A stretch of DNA of 39,278 nucleotides from Gemmatimonadota bacterium (GTDB taxonomy: Bacteria; Latescibacterota; UBA2968; UBA8231): assembly GCA_018660835.1 (NCBI GenBank), contig JABJJN010000065.1, positions 1-39,278 on the forward strand, written 5' to 3'. This document shows positions 32,461-39,278 of the stretch, piece by piece (within the stretch, counting starts at the first letter, position 1; each line of letters starts with the position of its first letter). The notes beneath the pieces are model-generated. The model saw only the letters and a program-made list of their open reading frames with translations, was not told where the DNA came from and ran no database searches. The translations under genes and the position numbers were made by a program.

Positions 32461-35040
32461 TCAGGAACCCTCAGCCTGAGCCTTTGTGTCTGTTTCGAGA
32501 TACACCTCTGGTATGGCACCCAACGCCTCTTCTGAGGCGCGCAGGTCGGCCAGGTAGTCGACAAGGCCAGCGAGAATCTTCTCGGCAATCTCCTGTCGGT
32601 GAGCTGGATCTGCCAGGCGCTCTTCATCGACCGCATGAGACATGAAGGCTTGCTCAACGAGGATCGTTGGTCGAGACGAGAGGCGGATATTGCGATAGTT
32701 GAAGGATCCAACGACGCCGAATTCTTCGTAGTCAAGTTCGCGCATCCGATCGTAGACGCGGCGCGCGAAGGGCTCCCAGAATGGATTGTGATAGAATGTG
32801 CTCGTGCCACTGGCGCGCAGGAAGCCACCGCCCGCCGCATTGGCGTGAATACTCACGACCAGATCCGCCTGGGACCGTTCCAGAGAATCAATGCGATCGA
32901 AATAGGGGACACCTGTATCCTGAGTGCGCAGCTGAATGACCTCAGCCCCCGACCCTTCGCAGATCGCTCCCAGGCGTCGTGACGTATCCAGATTCACATC
33001 TTTCTCCAGCAGGCCCGACAATCCCTCGGCACCTGTGTTGGTGCCACCATGTCCTGCTTCGATCGCGATCCGCAGGCCAGCCAACGGCTGTTCCGCCTCG
33101 GACGTGTTGGCTGGTTCGGTCGTGTGCCCCTGGCGTGGATAAGGTAGTCGCAGAATGAGGGATCGCCCCTGCGGCTGCAAGTCGTAGCCCCAGATCATCG
33201 GTGTCGTCAAATGGATGGCGACCTGATAGGTTTCCGCATCGAGTTGCTCCCATGAGAGTCTCTCAACATAACGCATGTCGGCTCGCTGTTGAACCCACGT
33301 GCTCGTCGTCTTTACCCCGTAGAGGGTGACGAGCAGACGCCGACCCTCCGGATCCGCCTGGATGGAGTAGGGCACGGGTTCCGACCAGGGAATGCTGACA
33401 ATGTCTGCTCCCGGCCGGGCGCGGGCATGCAGCGAGGCGATATGGAATCCCGGTGGAATCGACCCCTGGGGGAGGCTCTCCACATAGCGCTGATGGATAT
33501 AGCCAACCTGCGTCGGGCCCAGTCTGATGCGATGATAGCTACCAAAACGCCCGCTCGACTGCAACTCGACGCCCTTGCCATACTCTGCAAGAAAGGGCCC
33601 GCCAAGTCGCACGCGTCCAAGACTGAAAGAAATTGGGCAGCGATCGGAGGCCGTGCGCAGCAACGGGAACGCATCCACACCACCTCGCACGAGCAAGGTC
33701 GCTGCAAGGGGGCGCCGTATCCTGGAATTGTCCAGAGACGAATGCAGCACGACGCTCAGACGATAGGTCGTCCCCGCCTCGAGCAAGCGCATGGGCAACC
33801 GTGCCGAATAGAGACCGGCATCTTCCTGATCGGAGCGAATCATGGTGAATTGATGGCCACCAGGTTCGACTTTGACGATCCCTTCGTGACCAATAGCACC
33901 GGTGAATTGAACGAGCAGATAGTCTGCGGGCAGCAGTTCGAGATCCTCCGCTGGTGTCAATGATCCTTCTTCGATCCACAGTGGCAGTGGCGACCGAGGT
34001 TGCCCTGGTTCATGCACGATCTGCGTTGCGAAGAGGCTGACACCATGGGGCCCAACAGATTTCATCTCCAGGCGATTGGCACCCCGTCCAAAGTGAATGG
34101 AATCGAAGAACACGCCGGTCTGGTAGACGTGTGCTGCCACGCCGTTGATAGATGCTGCTGCGGATGAGTCGGTACGTCCGAGAATTTCGAAAACTGCCGC
34201 TGACGTGGGTGATCTGGGTTGACGGCGAAGTTCCACCCAAGGGGCGACGCGCAATGTCTTGCCGGCGCGTGTCAGGGCATAGTCGAAGGGACGTTTCCAG
34301 TCTCGAGTTGGTACAGACAAGGTGTCACTCGATATAACTAGAGAGAGAGTGTCAGGCAGATTCTCACTGAGCCAGGCAATCCGGCCGCTGGCGTTGATCG
34401 ACAGCGAACCGGGTCGATCGACGACCACCGCAGAAGTGGTGCCGGAGAATGCTGAGAGATCCAGGCCGACTGCGACCTGCCCTGCCGGTGGCTCCGACCT
34501 GGCGTGCAATGCCCAGGTATCATCGTTGCCAGTCGACAGCTGTGTGGCGCCACCGAGGTGGGGCTCATTCACATTGCTCGTGATGGTCAGATAGTCACGA
34601 ATGAGTCGAGCCTCCGCCGCAATGGCCTCAACTCGGGCTGCCTGCGACCCAGATGCCTCGATGTGAAGGTGATCTACATCATTCGCCTGTAACCATCGGC
34701 GCAGCTTCTGAGTGGGCTCGATGCCGTCGGCTGCACTTTCTGAAGCTTCCTCCACAGTCAGTCTGCTGACCCTTTGAAAACCAGCAACGCCCAAGGCCTT
34801 CAGCAGGGAGGTGGCACTGTCGCCGACTTCGATCAGGACACCTGTCGCGCCTGCCTCGTTGGCTCTGTGGATGATGGCATCGGCTACGTCAGTGCTTGCA
34901 ACCGAAATCAGCACGAGAGGCGCAGCGGACCCGGCGGAGGGTGCCGTCGATCTCGTTGAGGCGCAGCCGCCGAACAGCAAGCAGCCACCGAGCAGTAATG
35001 TGAAAAGCAGGTAGGCCAGATGTTGGCGCATTACGATCAC
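32461..35040 (-). CDS. Lipoprotein N-acetylmuramoyl-L-alanine amidase (Amidase_3)
   Basis: 859 residues from GTG 35040, supported by AGGAGGT upstream; ATG 35031 is possible. The signal peptide ends at a lipobox, probably LFGGC with Cys26 lipidated (LLGGC20 is the other option). The C-terminus (656 on) is a zinc amidase: His664 in EAGHGG, Glu679 in LLEKDVNL, His732 in SIHAN and catalytic Glu796 in LVEQAFMSH, the order of AmiA/B/C and CwlM types. The long middle (about 40-640) is beta-rich with an AMIN-like stretch just before the catalytic domain and an SH3-like HRIRLGPTQVGYI. It cleaves the stem peptide from peptidoglycan. Coupled to the DUF362 gene by GTGA. Confidence 0.9.
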   Translation of the reverse strand: MIVMRQHLAYLLFTLLLGGCLLFGGCASTRSTAPSAGSAAPLVLISVASTDVADAIIHRANEAGATGVLIEVGDSATSLLKALGVAGFQRVSRLTVEEASESAADGIEPTQKLRRWLQANDVDHLHIEASGSQAARVEAIAAEARLIRDYLTITSNVNEPHLGGATQLSTGNDDTWALHARSEPPAGQVAVGLDLSAFSGTTSAVVVDRPGSLSINASGRIAWLSENLPDTLSLVISSDTLSVPTRDWKRPFDYALTRAGKTLRVAPWVELRRQPRSPTSAAVFEILGRTDSSAAASINGVAAHVYQTGVFFDSIHFGRGANRLEMKSVGPHGVSLFATQIVHEPGQPRSPLPLWIEEGSLTPAEDLELLPADYLLVQFTGAIGHEGIVKVEPGGHQFTMIRSDQEDAGLYSARLPMRLLEAGTTYRLSVVLHSSLDNSRIRRPLAATLLVRGGVDAFPLLRTASDRCPISFSLGRVRLGGPFLAEYGKGVELQSSGRFGSYHRIRLGPTQVGYIHQRYVESLPQGSIPPGFHIASLHARARPGADIVSIPWSEPVPYSIQADPEGRRLLVTLYGVKTTSTWVQQRADMRYVERLSWEQLDAETYQVAIHLTTPMIWGYDLQPQGRSLILRLPYPRQGHTTEPANTSEAEQPLAGLRIAIEAGHGGTNTGAEGLSGLLEKDVNLDTSRRLGAICEGSGAEVIQLRTQDTGVPYFDRIDSLERSQADLVVSIHANAAGGGFLRASGTSTFYHNPFWEPFARRVYDRMRELDYEEFGVVGSFNYRNIRLSSRPTILVEQAFMSHAVDEERLADPAHRQEIAEKILAGLVDYLADLRASEEALGAIPEVYLETDTKAQAEGS

Positions 35041-38000
35041 TTGCCGATTACCTCCTGGGTTTTTTCACCTGGAACAGCCCACACGACAAGCTCTGGTGCG
35101 TTGTCACGCCAGACGCGCTCATCATCAGCGCGCACGACGACGCGCCAGCCATTGGCAGCAGATGGCTGTTCAATGATCGAATAGAGCCCCGTTGCGTCCT
35201 CTCCCGTCTCAAGCACGACCTGCCAGCCTGGCAGCTGCGGCATGGCGTGGTGTACGTCGATCGACATCTGGGTGATCTCGTTGCCGTGTAGCAGCTCGGG
35301 GTCGAGTTCGTCTGCCAGGTAGACCAGATTGAATACGGTTTCATCCGTGACGGCGCGCCACGTGAACAGTTTGACACCTTCCTCACGACGATGCCAGGCA
35401 TCTTCCAGAATGCTGGGCAGTGGATCTGAGCCAACAAGCGTGCGTAAGGCATTCAGGGCGCTGCGTTCGGCATCGCGGGCGTCTCGAAGCAGGGGGCGGG
35501 CCTCGACGATGCGGTCCAGACGCCGCAGGTCCTCGGCTGGCAGGTCGTCGAGACGATCCTCTGACGGCATGTAAGCCACCAATGTTTCGAGACGCTGGGC
35601 CACTGCAGCATAACCTGTCGCCGCCGCTTGCAATTTTGGTTGTCGACTTCCCGTGGCTGAGGTGGCAGCACTGGCGAAGAAACGGGCTGCCAACTGGCGT
35701 TGGGCAATCAAGGGAATCAACACGCGTCGACGAAGTCCTTCGAGTTGGTCCAATGGTCGCGGTGATGTCGCCCACTGGAGCGTGAAAGGACGCCTCTCCC
35801 AATCCGTCACCCAGGCATCCCAAGCAGCCAGTCCCGTAGGATAGATGCGATGTCCCCAGTCGACCTCATCAACGATCTGTCCCGCACCGCCCAACTCCAG
35901 GGCGAGTGCCGCCAACGTGTCGACGAGAGCTGTCGCTGACAACGGACCGGAACCGCGTCGGGCAACCAGAAGAGGACAATTCTCACGGTTGCCACTGGGT
36001 AGCGTTCCCACCCAATCCTCACTGACCTGCAACCAGCGACCGGCGCCGGCCTGACGGATCTCGATGATGTCACCATCCCGGCGGAAGCCGTCGATTGCCA
36101 TCCACTTCGACGCCTGGGGGCCACCAAAACGCCTGCGTCGTGAGCGCTCCATCGTTGATGTGACAGGGACATATCCCTGCGCCAGCAAGCCTTGGATCGT
36201 CTTCAGACTTTCACGGCTGCCCGAGCCATAGTAGACGGCATATTCGAGCCCCAGCCATCCGAGCAAGCGTGAGAAGTCGGGACCGTAGGGTGGGGTGCGA
36301 CTCTCGCGTCCGCGCCCGCCATAGGCGAGGCTGAAGGGGCGATTGCCCATCGCCCGCACCAGTTGCGCATCAACAGAGTCGAAGTGAGCCAATTCAAGCA
36401 ACAAGCCCAGTAATTCATCAGAACTCGGGTCGATGCCATCGACGATGATCGTATCGGGGGCCGTTCTCGAGGCCACGAGAGGATCCGTGAGGTCGATCGT
36501 GCTGGCATTGTATTCATTCCGCTCGCTGCCATCATCGCCCACATCGTCGGCGACGACCAGCATGGCAGGTGAGCCAGCAGGGCCAATGTGATAACGAACG
36601 CCAGGATAGCGATTGCCGTGATAGAGGACATCGTCAATGGGCTCGCAGATGTTGAAGCTGAAGTCGAAATCACCACGGCCCTGACCGGCTCGTACCAGCA
36701 GACGATGCTCGCCTGCCTCGACGTAACCAGGCAACTTCACCATGCCGAGACGATGACGTCGGCGTCCTTTGTGCTCATACAGCAGATCACCATCAAGCCA
36801 GACGGACATCTCCTCATCGGAGCCGAACCAGAAGCGCACGGAGTCAGACGTGGTCATCGTGAAGTTGGTGTATGCATAGACGGCGCTGTTGGTGGGGTCG
36901 TCGAACTGCTTGTCGAGATCTATCAGATCGTGGCCAAACCAGACCACGGGCGACCAGCCATCCTCTCCTGGCACGGGTGCGATCTTCTCGATGGTGTCCG
37001 CAGCAAATATGTGATCGCGCGGTAGGAGACCCAGCAGTGTCCATTCGCGCGGGCCCATGCCGTAGTTTGCGTGAGCCGCCCATTCATCGCCGCTACCATA
37101 GGCAACGCCTGCCTTCTTCCAGCGCGAGACCAGTGGTTGCAGGCCCTCGACGCCGTGCACGTTGACGTCCTCAATGAAGCGTGGCCCCAGACCCTGGCGT
37201 GCGGCGAGTGCGGCGAATTCAAAATCATCAGGATTGAAGCCCATCAGACGGGCGACGACGAGATCGGTCGCGATGGGGTTGGCGCCGGCGAGAATCATGT
37301 TTGAGCGATGTGTATGATCTTCTTCAAAAGCACCCGCTTCACTGCCGGCAATCATGTCGACCACATTCAAGTCGACGCGGCTCACCTCATATAGATCGAC
37401 CCATGCTTCGTCGAGCACTCGGGGAGAATGGGGCATGGGGCCATGGTGTGCGGTGCCATTGGCTTTGCTCCAACCATAGATCGTGCCGGGCAGGATGCCG
37501 AAGTGATTCTTCAGACTGCACGTGATTTTCGCACCATGGGTCTTGGCGACGGGCACGTTGATCCAAGTATCTGCGTCGATGATGGTCGCAGCGATGCTGT
37601 ATTCCTGGTGTGCCAGGCCACCGCCTTCGGGTCGAAGTTCGTAGGCTCGATCAAAGTTGAGATCGAAACACTCAATGTCTATTCCCATGGACTGCAGCTC
37701 AGCTTCGGTGTTGCGATGACCGGCGACGGCGAAACCATCATGGATCCAGTTCCCAACGCGTGCATCTGTGCAGTCGCGGAGAGCCGGTGACACCCAGCCA
37801 CCGGCGCCTTCCACGATGAGAATTTTCGCCTGCGGTGCCACTTCGTGTACGAGAAGAGCCACGGCTCGCACGACCCTGGCATCTGTGACGACACCGGATC
37901 CCGAGGGTTCCAGGATGGAGATATTGGCCTTGATCGCAACGAGTTTGGCATCGGACTCGACAAAGGCAGCCATGCCGCCAACCAGGTTGACTGCACGGCG

Positions 38001-38171
38001 TGTCATGGCGGTGATCTGGTCAGTCTTCAGGGGCTCGCTGCGGCTGATCTGCTGTCTTAGCTGGGTGGCATCGGATGGTACGACGGCTACGTCATATGCC
38101 CCTGCTGGTACCAGCAGGACCAGGAGTGTCGCGGCAATTGGCAGCAGGATTCGATCAATGGCAATACGCAT
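35037..38171 (-). CDS. Exported DUF362-domain protein, multi-domain
   Basis: 1044 residues. N-terminal signal peptide ends near AGA-YD. Residues about 60-330 are a DUF362 domain with IKANIS, VTDARVVRAV, WINVPVAKTHG and ITCSLKNHFGIL, the family motifs. A PA14/jelly-roll-like stretch follows at about 420-530 (SVWLDGDLLYEHKG, AGEHRLLVRAG), and further regions at 530-900 of unknown fold. DUF362 proteins lack an agreed function. Coupled with the amidase (GTGA) and 12 nt after the TetR gene, so envelope-related. The ATG has AGGAA upstream, inside the end of the TetR gene. Confidence 0.85.
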   Translation of the reverse strand: MRIAIDRILLPIAATLLVLLVPAGAYDVAVVPSDATQLRQQISRSEPLKTDQITAMTRRAVNLVGGMAAFVESDAKLVAIKANISILEPSGSGVVTDARVVRAVALLVHEVAPQAKILIVEGAGGWVSPALRDCTDARVGNWIHDGFAVAGHRNTEAELQSMGIDIECFDLNFDRAYELRPEGGGLAHQEYSIAATIIDADTWINVPVAKTHGAKITCSLKNHFGILPGTIYGWSKANGTAHHGPMPHSPRVLDEAWVDLYEVSRVDLNVVDMIAGSEAGAFEEDHTHRSNMILAGANPIATDLVVARLMGFNPDDFEFAALAARQGLGPRFIEDVNVHGVEGLQPLVSRWKKAGVAYGSGDEWAAHANYGMGPREWTLLGLLPRDHIFAADTIEKIAPVPGEDGWSPVVWFGHDLIDLDKQFDDPTNSAVYAYTNFTMTTSDSVRFWFGSDEEMSVWLDGDLLYEHKGRRRHRLGMVKLPGYVEAGEHRLLVRAGQGRGDFDFSFNICEPIDDVLYHGNRYPGVRYHIGPAGSPAMLVVADDVGDDGSERNEYNASTIDLTDPLVASRTAPDTIIVDGIDPSSDELLGLLLELAHFDSVDAQLVRAMGNRPFSLAYGGRGRESRTPPYGPDFSRLLGWLGLEYAVYYGSGSRESLKTIQGLLAQGYVPVTSTMERSRRRRFGGPQASKWMAIDGFRRDGDIIEIRQAGAGRWLQVSEDWVGTLPSGNRENCPLLVARRGSGPLSATALVDTLAALALELGGAGQIVDEVDWGHRIYPTGLAAWDAWVTDWERRPFTLQWATSPRPLDQLEGLRRRVLIPLIAQRQLAARFFASAATSATGSRQPKLQAAATGYAAVAQRLETLVAYMPSEDRLDDLPAEDLRRLDRIVEARPLLRDARDAERSALNALRTLVGSDPLPSILEDAWHRREEGVKLFTWRAVTDETVFNLVYLADELDPELLHGNEITQMSIDVHHAMPQLPGWQVVLETGEDATGLYSIIEQPSAANGWRVVVRADDERVWRDNAPELVVWAVPGEKTQEVIGK

Positions 38172-38183
38172 TCAGACAGGTTC

Positions 38184-38774
38184 CTATGGGCTCGTGGAAG
38201 GGTTGTGAACGCCTTCGAGAAAACTCTTCAGGATGATGTCGACCCGCTCGTCTACGCCAAGACCCTCGGCAGGCGACATCAGGACGGAGCGAACCATCCC
38301 GCGCAGAATCTCAGCCTGCATATTGGCATGGCGGATACGAAAAACACCCGCCTCGGCACCGGCCTCCAGAACTTCGGCGATCGCATGGGTCTGCTCATGG
38401 CGCTGACGTGTCCACCGTCGTCTGTGGTCAGAGCGTCCCGTCGCACTGCGTGCGTCCTCGGCGGCCATCAGTCGAAAGAAGACTCGATTGTCCGCAAAGA
38501 ACGCGACGATGGCATGTATCATACCACGCAACTGATCAGCAGGATCCGTCGCTTCGGCAGCCTCCTGCACGAGCTGCGCGTTCAAGCGGCAAATCGCGCC
38601 GAAGACGACATCGAAGTAGAGCTCCTCTTTGTCCGAGAAGTGACTGTAGAGCGTGCCTTTGGCAACCCTCGCAGCCTTGGCGATATCCTCCATCAGGACC
38701 TCGTCAAACCGTCGCTGCTCGAAGAGCCGAGCGGCGGCGGCAAGAATCTGCGCACGACGATCTGGACTCTTCAC
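38184..38774 (-). CDS. TetR-family transcriptional regulator
   Basis: 196 residues. The N-terminal HTH is clear: RAQILAAAARLFEQRRFDEVLMEDIAKAARVAKGTLYSHF in pieces, residues 7-47, followed by SDKEELYFDVV. The C-terminal two thirds are the helical ligand domain. Its ATG overlaps the stop of the ABC gene (ATGA) and its stop is 12 nt before the DUF362 gene, so it sits inside the operon and may regulate it. Confidence 0.93.
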   Translation of the reverse strand: MKSPDRRAQILAAAARLFEQRRFDEVLMEDIAKAARVAKGTLYSHFSDKEELYFDVVFGAICRLNAQLVQEAAEATDPADQLRGMIHAIVAFFADNRVFFRLMAAEDARSATGRSDHRRRWTRQRHEQTHAIAEVLEAGAEAGVFRIRHANMQAEILRGMVRSVLMSPAEGLGVDERVDIILKSFLEGVHNPSTSP

Positions 38775-39278
38775 GTGATTTCTCCGTCGTCCGCGTATTG
38801 CAGTCCATGCAGACGCGCGTAGATACCGCGCTGCGCGAGCAACTCGTCGTGCCTGCCTTGTTCGCGAACCTGGCCACGATGGAGGACGAGAATCTTGTCT
38901 GCCGAACGGATCGTAGACAATCTATGGGCAATCACGACGGATGTGCGCTCCGCCATCAGGCGTGCCACGGCATCCTGAATCCAGGTCTCCGTCTCCGTGT
39001 CAACGCTCGCCGTTGCTTCGTCGAGAATGAGGATCTCGGGTTGGGCGGCCAGAACGCGTGCGAAGGAGAGCAGTTGGCGCTGCCCTGTAGACAGGCTGGC
39101 ACCGCGCTCGCCGACGGGCTCATCATAGCGGCGTGGTAGTCGCTCGATGAAGCGGTCGGCATTGGCGTGGCGAGCCGCCTGTCTGATCAGAGTGTCGTAA
39201 TTCTCTGTTGATCCGGCCTGATGCGAGCCGTTGTCTCCCAGGCCCAGTCCGATATTGCTACCGATGGTCCCGGCAAAG
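38771..39278 (-). CDS. ABC transporter ATP-binding domain, C-terminal part
   Basis: The frame is open to the right edge, so the 5' part is missing; about 168 codons are visible. Motifs in order: FAGTIGSNIG (Q-loop side), ABC signature LSTGQRQLLSFARV, Walker B ILILDEATASVD and H-loop VIAHRLSTI. The pattern is that of ABCB-type exporters with fused membrane domain, e.g. lipid or drug exporters. It ends overlapping the TetR start, so the exporter leads the TetR-DUF362-amidase operon. Confidence 0.93.
   Translation of the reverse strand, partial: FAGTIGSNIGLGLGDNGSHQAGSTENYDTLIRQAARHANADRFIERLPRRYDEPVGERGASLSTGQRQLLSFARVLAAQPEILILDEATASVDTETETWIQDAVARLMAERTSVVIAHRLSTIRSADKILVLHRGQVREQGRHDELLAQRGIYARLHGLQYADDGEIT

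Noticed and set aside
1..39278. CRISPR arrays, tRNA or rRNA genes, insertion sequences, prophage or attachment sites
   Set aside because: None seen by eye; repeats found are coding-unit duplications or very short. A tRNAscan or IS search could still find something missed.

Overview
The window reads as a GC-rich, densely packed chromosomal segment of a Gram-negative, flagellate, heterotrophic bacterium. Evidence is a lipoprotein amidase, signal peptides, an outward-facing sensor kinase, flagellar switch genes and many genes coupled by 1-4 nt stop/start overlaps. The repeated mix of phytanoyl-CoA-dioxygenase-like, mandelate-racemase-like, sugar-isomerase-like, SDR and Gfo/Idh genes resembles genomes of uncultured lineages such as Latescibacterota or Poribacteria. 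That placement is an inference from gene content, not from a marker gene.

Layout. 1-2020: the 3' part of a repeat-rich surface protein (choice-of-anchor-D/ASH-like units of about 100 residues) with a C-terminal membrane anchor, overlapped by a small exosortase/archaeosortase-family protein, probably its own processing enzyme. 2254-10850: a carbohydrate/small-acid catabolism block (unknown protein, GH-like TIM barrel, sugar isomerase-like protein, SDR epimerase; then a minus-strand SGNH hydrolase / beta-propeller / PhyH-like oxygenase operon; then a divergent enolase-superfamily protein). 10935-14460: an isolated flagellar switch (C-ring) cassette, fliN-fliN'-fliG-fliM, followed by a CheY-like receiver, with no other flagellar genes nearby. 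14477-16116: an exported TIM-barrel-like protein and a DsbA/FrnE-family oxidoreductase whose CxxC motif carries an in-frame UGA at the first Cys (UPWC), followed at the right distance by a SECIS-like hairpin. This is a probable selenoprotein and the most notable single observation.

16147-19202: a minus-strand operon of two SDRs, a VOC protein and a Gfo/Idh/MocA dehydrogenase. 19330-25461: a 2043-residue hybrid sensor kinase (CBM9-like domain, 14 propeller repeats, Y_Y_Y, TM, duplicated GAF-like domain around a PAS, HisKA, HATPase, receiver, helical tail). It could sense a glycan or its breakdown products and control the surrounding catabolic genes. 25458-29428: a minus-strand operon with mannonate dehydratase, a degenerate P-loop protein, a JmjC/cupin-like oxygenase, a VOC protein and an SDR epimerase. 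29671-32343: plus-strand gamma-glutamyltransferase-family, RidA and DUF5069 genes. 32461-39278: a minus-strand operon reading ABC exporter (partial) -> TetR -> DUF362 exported protein -> lipoprotein amidase, closed by a strong hairpin at 32382-32414.

No tRNA, rRNA, CRISPR array, insertion sequence or prophage was seen. No gene-free stretch exceeds 300 bases; the longest are 2021-2253 and 29429-29670, and apart from weak hairpins and probable promoter space I see nothing in them.
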